The position numbers and the translations under genes were made by a program. Under the pieces are notes generated by a model. It was not told the DNA's origin, ran no database searches, and was given only the letters and a program-made list of their open reading frames with translations. DNA of 64,000 nucleotides. It comes from Bacteroidota bacterium (GTDB lineage: Bacteria > Bacteroidota > Bacteroidia > 2-12-FULL-35-15). Below are positions 33,841 through 42,533 of this stretch, one piece after another (within the stretch, counting starts at the first letter, position 1; the number at the start of each line of letters is the position of its first letter). The stretch lies in assembly GCA_005772895.1 (NCBI GenBank), contig SXIH01000023.1:34011-98010 (forward strand), in the 5' to 3' direction.

Positions 33841-34218
33841 TTACTTACTTTTTTTCTTTTTGGGTTTTGGAACCTTTCCAATTCGTGGGTCATTCTTTAA
33901 AATCAAATCACACAAACCATTTACACTGGTTTCAAAATCATCGGCATCTTTTGGAATAACTTGCCAACCGCTAGTACCAGGACCAAATATTTTAATAGAA
34001 CGCATGCTTGGAAATTCTTTTTTTAATGATGCATGAAATTCTTTTGATGTTCCAATCCAAACGCCACTGTCTTCATCATCTTTGTCTCTCAGAGAAAGTA
34101 CAATTTTTCCATCAATATAAATAGAGTGGCAACCAAACATTGGTTTTACAATTGGGTCGCGCGAAAACAAATTTTCGATTGCGAAACTAAAAGGAATAGA
34201 TTTTTTTGCTTTTGCCAT
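33841..34218 (-). CDS. TfoX N-terminal-like domain protein
   Basis: A 125-residue basic protein. The stretch DPIVKPMFGCHSIYIDGKIVLSLRD resembles the TfoX/Sxy N-terminal domain (RxMFGxxxxYxDGKxF), followed by VWIGTSKEFHASLKKEF and GWQVIPKDADDFETSVNGLCDLIL, and a Lys-rich tail (VPKPKKKKSK). Stand-alone domains of this kind occur widely and have no proven competence role. It lies 11 nt downstream of the TonB-dependent receptor gene on the same strand; a functional connection is not evident. Confidence 0.65.
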   Translation of the reverse strand: MAKAKKSIPFSFAIENLFSRDPIVKPMFGCHSIYIDGKIVLSLRDKDDEDSGVWIGTSKEFHASLKKEFPSMRSIKIFGPGTSGWQVIPKDADDFETSVNGLCDLILKNDPRIGKVPKPKKKKSK

Positions 34219-34229
34219 TGTGTGTGGCG

Positions 34230-36782
34230 TTAAAACTTAATGATTGTTCTTAAGTTTAATTGACGTTGAGTTAAATAATTCGGAACTGCGTATTGTCTTG
34301 CTGTTACATCTTCTACCCATATATAAGAAACAGTATTATTTGTCCCCAACAAATTAAATACTTCTAAACTAATCCACATCGATTTTAAAAAACGCAATGG
34401 GCTTTTTGGTTTTGGTTCTCTGTTTTCTTTTAACGCTTGATAAGAAAATCCAATATCTACTCTTCTATATGGTGGCATTCGTAATACTTGCTGATAACGC
34501 TCTGTTCCGGGAGCTCCGAAAGGAACACCTGAGCCGAATAATAAATTCAAATGCATTTTTAAATCTGGAAGATTTGGCATATTGTCCTGAAAAAATAAAC
34601 CGAAACTCACACGTTGATCGGTTGGACGATAGATATATCCCGGTTCATTTCTTGTACTATCTGTTACAACACTGTTTGCTGTATAACCAGGGACAATCTT
34701 TTCACCATCACTGTTAAAATAATCGTAATAAAAATCGTCTTTAATATCTTCTTGTGTTTGCATGATTGACAAAGATGCCCACGATTCTAATCCACTGATA
34801 AATTCTCCATTTACTTTTAAATCAATTCCAGTTGCGTAACCTCTCGCATTATTTTTTGCAGAATATCTGATACGCACGTTGTCAATTTCATAAGGAATTA
34901 AATTATCTAAATGTTTATAATATGCTTCTGCAATAAATTTAAACGGACGTTTCCATGCTTTAAAATTGTAATCGCTTGTCAATACAAAATGAATAGATGT
35001 TTGTGCCTTTATATTTGTATTTACAACACCATCTCTTCCCCTTAACTCACGATAGAAAGCTGGTTGATAATAATAGCCGGACGAGAATTTGAAAAGAAAA
35101 TCCCGCTTCCAATTGGGTTTTATTCCAAAGTTCCCTCTTGGACCAATTAAAAATTGGTTGTTAAAATCCCAATAGTTTGCTCTTATACCTATTGTTGCAG
35201 ATATTGTTGCTGTATCTTTTGTTTCTTTCATTAACGAGCCTTGTAAATAACTTGAAACTCTGTTAGAAGAAAGTTTTATTTTAGTTTTAACAACATCTTG
35301 CAGTGTAATGTCGCCCGGATTTAAAATGGGACCAGGAGTATTTGGTAAGGAAAATCCTGCACTGTCAACAAATTTCCATTCACTTAATTTATCGGTGATT
35401 TGCTCATTCGAATATTTTAATCCCCAGAGCAATTGTTTTTTCCCTTCAGTATAAGTTCCTTTATGTTCTCCGCTGAAAACGTATGCTTCCAAATTTGTTC
35501 GTGCGTGATTAATGAAAGTTCCGATTCCTCTTTCGGTTACAACATCTCCAAAATTTGGTTTTCCGAAATCCGTTTCCAATTCTCCAATAAAATATTGTCC
35601 TTGTATATCAAATGCTTCTTCCTCTTTACTTTTAAATGCGGAACCGATAAATTTTAAGTTTAATTTTTCTGCATCATCGTTGTAAATGGCAGACAAAGCA
35701 CCCATCATAGTATTGAACTGATCAATTTCTTGTCCGTCAAAATAAATTTTCAATCTTAACGCTTTATCCAATGTTCCAAAATCTGTTTCTCTGTTTTCTG
35801 GAACAAACTGATATCTATTGCTTGCATAATTTCCTAAGAAATCTAATTCCCAATTGGGAGTTAAATCATAGGTAGTATACATTTGCACATCAGCAAAAAA
35901 TGGCTTGTAATCACCTTTCGAATCTGTTTTTCCTAATAAGTATTTATTTGTTTTATAGCGAGCACCAAATAACCAGGTAAACCGATAATTTTTTGAAGCT
36001 CCTTCTAGATGCAAATTGCTTCCAAGTAAACTTCCTGAAACTGTTCCCGCTAATTTTCTGGGTTTTCGATATTGAACATCTAGTACGCTCGACATTTTAT
36101 CGCCATACTTTGCTTCAAATCCACCAGCAGAAAATAAAACTGAAGAAACTAAATCGGGATTAATAAAACTCAATCCTTCTTGTTGTCCCGAACGAGTTAA
36201 AAATGGGCGATATACTTCAATTCCGTTTACATAAACTAAATTTTCATCAAAATTTCCACCTCGAACTGAATAGGAAGAACTTAATTCATTTCTGTTTGAA
36301 ACTCCGGGAAGAGTGAAAAGTATAGCATTAAAATCCTGACTGGCGGTTGGAATGTGGCTAATATTGATTGGGTCGAGACGGGTTAGATCTTTGAACCGGC
36401 TTCCATCTGTAATTTCTACAACTCCAATAGTAAGTTCTTTTGAGTTAATCCTTCTTCCTATGTCGAGCTTTTCTCCTGTAGAAAGTCTTACCATTCGTGA
36501 TGCTTGTAAATAATTTAAATGATAGAACACAACTGTTACATCAGCATCTGCAGGAATAGTATAAGAAAACTCTCCTCTTGAATTTGTAAATACAGGTGAT
36601 GCAGATGAACCTAAAATAGAAATGCTGACATCTTCAATCGGTTGATTTTCTATGTCTGTAATTTTTCCAAAAACGGTTGCAGTGTTTTGAGCGAGTAGAG
36701 TAGTTGATACAAAAATGAAAATCCACAGCAATGAATATTTCGCGGAGATGAATTTTATTTTATTGAACAGCGGGGATTTCAC
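34230..36782 (-). CDS. TonB-dependent outer-membrane receptor with carboxypeptidase-like N-terminal domain
   Basis: I chose the GTG at 36782, which starts a signal peptide (SLLWIFIFVSTTLLAQ after a basic stretch) 20 nt after the upstream stop; the frame continues open to a TTG at 36860, which would overlap the neighbour by 59 nt. The 850-residue protein has a CarboxypepD_reg-like domain (ATVFGKITDIENQPIEDVSI), a plug (ITDGSRFKDLTRLDPINIS ... SSYSVRGGNFDENLVYVNG) and a 22-stranded-type barrel ending LRTIIKF, with terminal Phe as for BamA substrates. Such receptors import large or scarce ligands with TonB energy; no SusD partner is present, so the substrate could be a metal chelate, peptide or other. 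The neighbour at 36802 is probably a partner. Confidence 0.88.
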   Translation of the reverse strand: MKSPLFNKIKFISAKYSLLWIFIFVSTTLLAQNTATVFGKITDIENQPIEDVSISILGSSASPVFTNSRGEFSYTIPADADVTVVFYHLNYLQASRMVRLSTGEKLDIGRRINSKELTIGVVEITDGSRFKDLTRLDPINISHIPTASQDFNAILFTLPGVSNRNELSSSYSVRGGNFDENLVYVNGIEVYRPFLTRSGQQEGLSFINPDLVSSVLFSAGGFEAKYGDKMSSVLDVQYRKPRKLAGTVSGSLLGSNLHLEGASKNYRFTWLFGARYKTNKYLLGKTDSKGDYKPFFADVQMYTTYDLTPNWELDFLGNYASNRYQFVPENRETDFGTLDKALRLKIYFDGQEIDQFNTMMGALSAIYNDDAEKLNLKFIGSAFKSKEEEAFDIQGQYFIGELETDFGKPNFGDVVTERGIGTFINHARTNLEAYVFSGEHKGTYTEGKKQLLWGLKYSNEQITDKLSEWKFVDSAGFSLPNTPGPILNPGDITLQDVVKTKIKLSSNRVSSYLQGSLMKETKDTATISATIGIRANYWDFNNQFLIGPRGNFGIKPNWKRDFLFKFSSGYYYQPAFYRELRGRDGVVNTNIKAQTSIHFVLTSDYNFKAWKRPFKFIAEAYYKHLDNLIPYEIDNVRIRYSAKNNARGYATGIDLKVNGEFISGLESWASLSIMQTQEDIKDDFYYDYFNSDGEKIVPGYTANSVVTDSTRNEPGYIYRPTDQRVSFGLFFQDNMPNLPDLKMHLNLLFGSGVPFGAPGTERYQQVLRMPPYRRVDIGFSYQALKENREPKPKSPLRFLKSMWISLEVFNLLGTNNTVSYIWVEDVTARQYAVPNYLTQRQLNLRTIIKF

Positions 36783-36801
36783 TATAAAAACAATTCGGGC
36801 T

Positions 36802-37455
36802 TTAATTTTTCTTTTTAAAATCTCCGTTCTTCCAAGCTTTAATAAACTTGGCCCATGCAATAGGGTTTAATAAATTGTTTGGAGGAAGTTGTCCGGCATA
36901 ATACAATTTGCTTTGATACTGTTGCATGCTGTATTTATAATTTAAGCTGGCATCCATTGCCATTCCGGTCATGCGTTCTTTAGAATCGGAGCGAGCCATG
37001 TTTCTGTCTGCTCTTGTTATATCATCTTCAGGTAACTGTAAAGCCAAGAATGCTTTTTTAAATTGTTCTTTTGTAGGCCAAGGATAAACATCAGTAATTG
37101 GTAAACTAATTGTATCCATTTTTAAAACTTGTATCAAAGAGTATTTATAATTTGTTAATGTATCTGGAATTATAAAAAAAGCAGATTGAAAGCCAATTGC
37201 GGAAAATTCAAGCGTGTCACCTTCTTGAGCAACAAATGAAAAGTAACCAAAATAATCACTCACCGTTCCACGATAACCATTTTGAACAATAATACTTGTA
37301 TACGGAATTGGTTTTAAACTGTCGCCTTCTACAACTACACCAGAAAATTGAACTAAATCATGTTTTCCGTCTTGCCAAGCAACTGTCTTTTTTTGTGCAG
37401 ATGCTAAATTTGTTATAACAACTGTCAGTATTAATATTGAAATAATTTGTTTCAT
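36802..37455 (-). CDS. Exported carboxypeptidase-like regulatory domain protein
   Basis: A 217-residue protein with a signal peptide (MKQIISILILTVVITNLASA) and one CarboxypepD_reg-like beta-sandwich (VQFSGVVVEGDSLKPIPYTSIIVQNGYRGTVSDYFGYFSFVAQEGDTLEFSAIGF), then a helical C-terminal half rich in charged and aromatic residues (LNYKYSMQQYQSKLYYAGQLPPNNLLNPIAW) ending in a Lys-rich tail. It precedes the TonB-dependent receptor, so both likely belong to one envelope unit. On the minus strand a -7-like TACTTTTG lies just upstream, but no convincing -33 element. The family name comes from the domain only; the function is unknown. Confidence 0.78.
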   Translation of the reverse strand: MKQIISILILTVVITNLASAQKKTVAWQDGKHDLVQFSGVVVEGDSLKPIPYTSIIVQNGYRGTVSDYFGYFSFVAQEGDTLEFSAIGFQSAFFIIPDTLTNYKYSLIQVLKMDTISLPITDVYPWPTKEQFKKAFLALQLPEDDITRADRNMARSDSKERMTGMAMDASLNYKYSMQQYQSKLYYAGQLPPNNLLNPIAWAKFIKAWKNGDFKKKN

Positions 37456-37555
37456 TGATGCGGTTTAATTTTACTCAAAAGTACGGATTTATTGTGCTAT
37501 TTGAGAACAATTTTTAATAACGAAAATGGCGCATTTTTATTGCGGATTATGTAAT

Positions 37556-37586
37556 AAAAAAACCTCCCGGAAATCAGGAGGTTTTT
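37556..37586 (-). terminator. Rho-independent terminator after the lipoprotein gene
   Basis: AACCTCC (37561-37567) pairs with GGAGGTT (37577-37583). On the minus strand the hairpin is followed by a run of T (A run 37554-37562 on plus). A T run also lies on the plus side, so it could work in both directions. It lies 22 nt beyond the stop at 37608. Confidence 0.75.
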
Positions 37587-37607
37587 TAGAAAAAAATGCA
37601 TTTAAAA

Positions 37608-38603
37608 TTAATTTTTTATTGGTATTAATCCTCTGATTCCCATATCCACAACAGCTTCTCCAACACTTGGTTCGTAGTATCCATCGGGAGTTGAATCGGT
37701 CCATTCGAAACTTTTATTAGTTGATAAGGAAACGGTGATTACTATATCAGCAGTTTCTAATCCTGTTACAACTAAAGGAGAGTTTGCCATTGTGTTATCT
37801 ACAAATTCACCTGTTACCAAACAGCTTCCTGCCGGAATGGGTGATGTAGCAAACAAAGGGTTAGGAACTGTAGTGCCTGCAGCTTGTCCGTCAGCAAAAT
37901 AATTTGTTCCCAAAACAGTGGTTTGAAATCCCCAATATCCTTGATTGTGGTTTCCAGCACCACCTGTTCCAGCTGAAGGCTGATAACTCACCCCATTTAT
38001 TTTATAACCAGGAATATAAGTTTTGTAACCAATGAAAGAAGCGATAGTTCCTGTGCCGAAACCACCCGGTACAGCAGTAGATTTATAGGTAATTGTATAA
38101 TTCTGATAAGCCAAAGAAACCCTTAACCATTTATACGATCCCGGAGTAATTGAATCTAATGGAATAGAGAAAAATACTGAGTCTTCTGCTGATTGAACTG
38201 ATGCACAATATTCGATAGCTGTTGCGCCACCCGCGGTGGTTTGTGTTCCAATGTGCAATACTTCTCCTGATCCAACTAAATCAAAATCTCCCGCTAATTC
38301 TATATAATGTTGGCTCATCAAATTAAAAATTGGCGATTGAGCTGCATTTCCCGGAGGAACCGTAGAAGGATTTCCAACATTGTCCAAACGTACCTGAGTA
38401 GAATCAAATTTGAATTTGAAAATTAAACGGGGAGTTGTTGCAGATGTTGGAGTATAAGCTGTTGCAGGCGTACAAGCTACAAATGGTGGAGTAGTTGTAC
38501 CTGTTGTAGTTGGTTCTTCGTCCTTATCTTTTTTACAGGAATTAAAGGCCAAAACACTTGTAATAGCTAATGCTAGAAGTAAGGGAGTTTTAATAGTTTT
38601 CAT
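37608..38603 (-). CDS. Predicted lipoprotein of unknown function
   Basis: A 331-residue protein with a type II signal peptide (MKTIKTPLLLALAITSVLAFNSC) followed by KKDKDEEPTTTGTTTPP, a Thr/Pro-rich spacer typical of surface-exposed Bacteroidota lipoproteins (acidic/Lys export signal after the Cys). The body is beta-rich, with LIFKFKFDSTQVRLDN, FFSIPLDSITPGSYKWLRVSLAYQ (an unusual Leu-Arg-Val strand seen in DUF4382- or MbnP-like proteins) and a Gly-rich central part. MbnP-like metal-binding proteins share the opening FKFDxxxxRLxN; that similarity is suggestive only. Monocistronic with its own terminator. Confidence 0.65.
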   Translation of the reverse strand: MKTIKTPLLLALAITSVLAFNSCKKDKDEEPTTTGTTTPPFVACTPATAYTPTSATTPRLIFKFKFDSTQVRLDNVGNPSTVPPGNAAQSPIFNLMSQHYIELAGDFDLVGSGEVLHIGTQTTAGGATAIEYCASVQSAEDSVFFSIPLDSITPGSYKWLRVSLAYQNYTITYKSTAVPGGFGTGTIASFIGYKTYIPGYKINGVSYQPSAGTGGAGNHNQGYWGFQTTVLGTNYFADGQAAGTTVPNPLFATSPIPAGSCLVTGEFVDNTMANSPLVVTGLETADIVITVSLSTNKSFEWTDSTPDGYYEPSVGEAVVDMGIRGLIPIKN

Positions 38604-38699
38604 GTTTTCTGATTTTAGCGATACGAAGGTAACAAAAAAGTGAGTCCTATCTGCTTGAAATTTAATACATTTGAGTCCGAATGTTTTCTTAAAAATAAG

Positions 38700-39806
38700 A
38701 TGATGAAAAAATATCTACTCTTTTTTACAACAGTTTTTACTGCTTCGCTATCAGCTCAAATTACTATCGGCTCTTCGGATATGCCTAATTCAGGTGATTC
38801 GGTATTGATAAGCGTTACTTCTTCGTTTGATACTGATTATCTTGATTCAACCGGAGCAAATTATACCTGGGACTATACTACTTTAGCACCCATTTTTCAG
38901 CGTTACGAAAAGTTTGATTCGCCTTTGACTTTCCCATTACCCTTTAATTTACTTTTTAATCCAATCAATACTTCTTACGGAAACGAAAATAATATTCTTA
39001 CAACATTGCCTATCCCGGGATTAACTTTAGATATGGCATACGATTTTTTAAAGGAATCATCCTCTAAATTCCGCCAGGTTGGAGCAGGATATACAATTAA
39101 CGGAATTCCATTGCCTTTTGTTTATTCTTCGGATGATATTATTTATCGTTTTCCAATGAATTATTTAAATACAGATACTTCTGATTACGAATTCGGGTTG
39201 CCAATTCCGGGTATTGGGTATTACGGACAAACAGGTCACCGTGAAAATATTGTGGATGGCTGGGGAACATTAATGACTCCATTTGGAACGTTTAATACAT
39301 TGCGTGTAAAATCAACAATAGCTGCAATTGATACAGTTGCGATTGATACGCTGGGTATTGGAACCAGTACAGCCCAGCCTTTACGTTACGAATTTAAGTG
39401 GTTGGCAAACGGAATGCAGATACCTGTTTTAAAAATAGATGCTTCTGATATTTTGGGAGCTATAGTAATTACAAATGTTGAATACATTGATACAGTTATT
39501 GCCGGAGTGCCACAATTAGGTGTTGCTGATGTTTCAAACAACAATTTCAACTCTGTTGTTTACCCTAATCCTGTAGTAGATAATACTATTTTGCAATACA
39601 CATTATCTGAAAAATCACAAGTGAATATTAGTCTTACGGATATTGTAGGAAAAACAATTTCTATACTTGCTGATGAATCACAAAATGCCGGAACATTCCA
39701 AAAACAAATTAATATTTCGGACTTAAATTTATCTGACGGAGTTTATTTTGTAATCCTACAAACCAATTCGGGTAAAGCGGTACATCGTATTGTGGTTTCG
39801 AAATAG
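38700..39806 (+). CDS. Secreted protein with T9SS type A sorting domain
   Basis: The ATG at 38700 (MMKKYLLFFTTVFTASLSAQ) starts a signal peptide; an in-frame start at 38640 would add a non-signal segment. The 368-residue product has a beta-rich body of unknown fold (ITIGSSDMPNSGDSVLISV, TDYLDSTGANYTWDYTTL, GWGTLMTPFGTFNTLRVKS) resembling unannotated Bacteroidota cell-surface proteins, and a type A sorting tail (VVYPNPVVDNTILQYTL ... LNLSDGVYFVILQT). The -7-like TACATTTG at 38666-38673 suits this start. Function is unknown. Confidence 0.72.
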   Translation: MMKKYLLFFTTVFTASLSAQITIGSSDMPNSGDSVLISVTSSFDTDYLDSTGANYTWDYTTLAPIFQRYEKFDSPLTFPLPFNLLFNPINTSYGNENNILTTLPIPGLTLDMAYDFLKESSSKFRQVGAGYTINGIPLPFVYSSDDIIYRFPMNYLNTDTSDYEFGLPIPGIGYYGQTGHRENIVDGWGTLMTPFGTFNTLRVKSTIAAIDTVAIDTLGIGTSTAQPLRYEFKWLANGMQIPVLKIDASDILGAIVITNVEYIDTVIAGVPQLGVADVSNNNFNSVVYPNPVVDNTILQYTLSEKSQVNISLTDIVGKTISILADESQNAGTFQKQINISDLNLSDGVYFVILQTNSGKAVHRIVVSK

Positions 39807-39819
39807 ACCTCACCCCTAA

Positions 39820-39840
39820 CCCCTCTCCGAAGGAGAGGGG
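39820..39840. repeat. Hairpin repeat CCCCTCTCC/GGAGAGGGG
   Basis: CCCCTCTCC (39820-39828) pairs with GGAGAGGGG (39832-39840) with a 3-nt loop. A related G/C-rich hairpin (CCCCC...GGGGG) is at 42483-42499. First of four palindromic elements packed between 39807 and 40064; the rest of that interval shows no gene. Confidence 0.75.
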
Positions 39841-39930
39841 AATAGCTAAGAAATAATATATATGAAAGATTGCCAAAGGCAATCAAAAAATCCGTTCGTT
39901 TCTAAGAGATAAATTGTCCTTCGTAATGAG

Positions 39931-39960
39931 GAGATCCCGTGTCGTGGCACGGGATGACGA
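39931..39960. repeat. Dispersed palindromic repeat, single-hairpin form (CGTCATCCCGTG family)
   Basis: ATCCCGTG (39934-39941) pairs with CACGGGAT (39948-39955), bounded by GAG and GACGA. It is one half of the two-hairpin units at 10743-10824 and 26383-26466. Confidence 0.85.
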
Positions 39961-39996
39961 TTTAAAAAGTAAAGTAGCAAATAAAAAATCCGTTTA

Positions 39997-40014
39997 TCCC
40001 GATAGCTATCGGGA
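39997..40014. repeat. Perfect 18-nt palindrome TCCCGATAGCTATCGGGA
   Basis: The 18 bases are a perfect inverted repeat with no loop. It sits between the CGTCATCCCGTG-type unit and the CCTGCCTACC palindrome. Confidence 0.8.
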
Positions 40015-40037
40015 CCGTTTTATCCGCGTCATCTGCG

Positions 40038-40057
40038 CCTGCCTACCGGTAGGCAGG
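40038..40057. repeat. Perfect 20-nt palindrome of the CCTGCCTACC family
   Basis: CCTGCCTACC (40038-40047) pairs with GGTAGGCAGG (40048-40057) with no loop. The near-identical element at 46532-46554, inside the paa region, has a 5-nt loop instead, so this is a mobile or amplified small repeat. Confidence 0.85.
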
Positions 40058-40064
40058 TTCAATC

Positions 40065-41225
40065 TTATTCTTTATTAATAAAACTAAATCGATTCTTTAA
40101 CCTCAAGAAAATCGATTCGTAATAATGATAACTCAATTCTGAAACAAGTATGGTGGAGAAAAAGGAAATAAAAACAATGAGTACAAATGTATATTTACTC
40201 ATTCCATGTATGCTTACTCCCATGAAATGAAATAAGCATAACACCACAAAAAATACTATCATGTGATAACAATACATTCCGTAAGTGTATTTTCCAAAAG
40301 AAGAAATGAGTTTCCAGTTTTTAATTTTATAAAACGAATGCTTTGCATAATTCTGTTCCATAATAATGAAAGCAAATAAGCTGGACAAAATTACCGGTAA
40401 TAATGAAGAGGCATGTTTGTAATATACTCCGAATTTCCAAGTGTATGAATGAAACGGAATTAAAATAAAAAGCAAAAGATAAACGATTACAATGCTGTAT
40501 TTCGGAATTTTCCCTATCCACTCGATTACGCGCTGTTTGCATGCTAGATATGCAATTAAAGCTCCGGTAGCTAAGTCGGAGACGGATGAAAGGGAGTGAT
40601 ATTTAATGAGCATGGCATTTCCCTGCGCGTAAAAAAAACGAAATGCTATTGATCCAAGAATAATTAAAACGAATGTTTTTAAAAGATATTTGGTAGGAAT
40701 AAAAGCAATTATTAGCGGCCATACCAAATAAAATTGTTCTTCAACCGAAATCGACCAAAGAATTCCTATCAATACATTATTTATTCCATTGTAGATATAA
40801 TCAAAGTTTCCTGTAAAGGTCAAATACAACCATTTGTTAATTTCATCAATGCTAACATTTATTGGAAACCATTGTGGGAGCTTTCCTTCAAGCATTGGAA
40901 AAAGAACTAAACACATTGTGACAATTAAAAAATACAATGGCCAAATACGTAAAATTCGTCTTAAATAAAAATGCCGAATATTTATTTTTCCACTTATTTC
41001 TTTTTCTTTTAATAATAAATAAGTGATTAAAAAGCCACTTAAAACAAAAAAGAAACTTACTCCTAGTGGTCCGTTTTGTAAAAAGTGAGTAATAGAGAAT
41101 GCGTACGAGTATGAATTATTGTAATAACCCAATGAGCTTGTGGCATGATTAATAAATACTACAAAAAATGCGAAAAAACGTAGCCCTTCTAAATTTGGAA
41201 AAAATACTTTGTTAGAATCAATCAT
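40065..41225 (-). CDS. Acyltransferase-3 (OafA/YrhL) family membrane protein
   Basis: This 386-residue protein has about ten membrane helices and the motifs of acyltransferase-3: NLEGLRFFAFFVVFINHATSS near the N-terminus (with the conserved His), then GVSFFFVLSGFLITYLLL, RHFYLRRILRIWPLYFLI and ISVEEQFYLVWPLI. Such proteins O-acetylate or succinylate surface polysaccharides, lipids or peptidoglycan using cytoplasmic acyl donors. There is no fused SGNH domain, and no glycan-synthesis genes are adjacent, so the substrate is unknown. Confidence 0.88.
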   Translation of the reverse strand: MIDSNKVFFPNLEGLRFFAFFVVFINHATSSLGYYNNSYSYAFSITHFLQNGPLGVSFFFVLSGFLITYLLLKEKEISGKINIRHFYLRRILRIWPLYFLIVTMCLVLFPMLEGKLPQWFPINVSIDEINKWLYLTFTGNFDYIYNGINNVLIGILWSISVEEQFYLVWPLIIAFIPTKYLLKTFVLIILGSIAFRFFYAQGNAMLIKYHSLSSVSDLATGALIAYLACKQRVIEWIGKIPKYSIVIVYLLLFILIPFHSYTWKFGVYYKHASSLLPVILSSLFAFIIMEQNYAKHSFYKIKNWKLISSFGKYTYGMYCYHMIVFFVVLCLFHFMGVSIHGMSKYTFVLIVFISFFSTILVSELSYHYYESIFLRLKNRFSFINKE

Positions 41226-41290
41226 TGTGCAAATAAATAATCGGATGCAATTTATAGATTTTTCTTTCTAAAAGGAGATGAGTTTTAATC

Positions 41291-41321
41291 TTTGTTCATT
41301 TCTAGATTAATTGTAAATTTG
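41291..41321 (+). promoter_or_regulatory. Bacteroidota-type promoter for paaE
   Basis: TTTG (41291-41294) and TAAATTTG (41314-41321) are 19 nt apart, a full consensus match. Expected start near 41328, leaving a 17-nt leader before the ATG at 41345. Confidence 0.65.
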
Positions 41322-41344
41322 CGCCCTAAATTCAATTTGTTAAA

Positions 41345-42415
41345 ATGTCGAAATTTCATTCATTAAAAGTGTCGGATGTGGTGCGCGAAACTGCCGATGC
41401 GGTTTCTGTTGCATTTGAAGTTCCAGCTAATTTAAAGCAGGAGTATAAATACAAACAAGGACAATATCTTACGCTAAAGTTCAATATCAAAGGGGAAGAC
41501 CTCAGACGCTCGTATTCTATTTGCAGCAGTCCGGTGGATGAAAACGAATTGCGTGTTGCGATTAAAAAGGTGAAGGATGGAAGAGCATCTACTTATATAA
41601 ACGAGAGTTTAAAAGTGGGTGATGTTGTGGAAGTGATGGTTCCAATGGGTAATTTCTTTACAGAGATGAATCCTGCAAATAAAAAGAATTACATTCTTTT
41701 CGGAGGAGGAAGCGGAATTACGCCAATGTTATCCATCCTAAAAACAGTATTGTATTTAGAACCACAAAGCCGGGTAACCTTATTTTATGGTAACAACGAT
41801 GAATCATCTATCATCTTTAAGAAACAAATAGAGCAATTAGCTGTTGTAAATGCCGATAGACTGAATGTTATACATGTATTAAATACTGCACCTGACGGAC
41901 ATCCAGCAAATTTAAAAGGAATGATGACCAAGGAGAAAAACATTGAATTGGTAAAAGGGTATGTGGATACTTCAGCGGATAATGAATATTTTATTTGCGG
42001 TCCAGGACCAATGATGGAAAATGTTGTAAATGCTTTAAAAGAATTGAACATCCCTGAACCAAAAGTTCACATCGAATATTTTACAGCTCCTGTAAATGCG
42101 GATGAAATAAAACCTTCAGGAAATACAGCAAGTGGTGCGTCTGCAACAATCATTATTGATGGGGATGAACATCCAGTTGTCCTAGAAGAAAACGAAACAA
42201 TCCTAGAAGCAGCTATCCGTATTGGATTAGATGCTCCTTATGCTTGTCAAGGTGGTTCTTGTTGCACTTGTCGTGCATTATTGCAAGACGGAAAAGTTGA
42301 AATGGCTGTGAATTACGCACTTTCTGCCTCTGAAGTAAAACAAGGATTTATTCTTACTTGTCAAAGTCGCCCAACTACTGATAAGGTGGTGGTGAATTAT
42401 GATAAGGGCTTGTAG
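41345..42415 (+). CDS. paaE: Phenylacetyl-CoA epoxidase reductase subunit PaaE
   Basis: This 356-residue protein has a ferredoxin-reductase-type FAD domain (RRSYSICSSPVDENELRVAIK is the FAD signature), an NAD(P) domain (FGGGSGITPMLSILKT; FICGPGPMMENV), and a C-terminal plant-type 2Fe-2S domain with ACQGGSCCTCRALL (Cys ligands CxxxxCxxC) and a distal Cys in LTCQSRP. PaaE passes electrons from NADPH to the di-iron PaaA in the 1,2-epoxidation of phenylacetyl-CoA. It is 2 kb upstream of paaABCD, separated by an unrelated convergently placed secreted-protein gene, and has its own promoter, so the complex's reductase is expressed from a different transcript from the oxygenase. Confidence 0.93.
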   Translation: MSKFHSLKVSDVVRETADAVSVAFEVPANLKQEYKYKQGQYLTLKFNIKGEDLRRSYSICSSPVDENELRVAIKKVKDGRASTYINESLKVGDVVEVMVPMGNFFTEMNPANKKNYILFGGGSGITPMLSILKTVLYLEPQSRVTLFYGNNDESSIIFKKQIEQLAVVNADRLNVIHVLNTAPDGHPANLKGMMTKEKNIELVKGYVDTSADNEYFICGPGPMMENVVNALKELNIPEPKVHIEYFTAPVNADEIKPSGNTASGASATIIIDGDEHPVVLEENETILEAAIRIGLDAPYACQGGSCCTCRALLQDGKVEMAVNYALSASEVKQGFILTCQSRPTTDKVVVNYDKGL

Positions 42416-42482
42416 ATTTTTGCTACAGATTCACAGATTTTTTCTTTTGTTTTTGAATTTCTCTGATTTTTCCGGAGCATAT

Positions 42483-42515
42483 CCCCCTCTACGAGGGGGC
42501 AGGGGGAGGTTTTTA
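42483..42515. repeat. G/C-rich hairpin repeat after paaE, possible terminator
   Basis: CCCCCTC (42483-42489) pairs with GAGGGGG (42493-42499) with a 3-nt loop; a second G run (AGGGGGAGG) and T5 to 42515 follow. The T run makes it a possible terminator for paaE. Confidence 0.55.
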
Positions 42516-42533
42516 GTCGTAGCAAAATGTTAT

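Noticed and set aside
39807..40064. CRISPR array
   Set aside because: Elements are different palindromes, not direct repeats with uniform spacers, and no cas genes are nearby.
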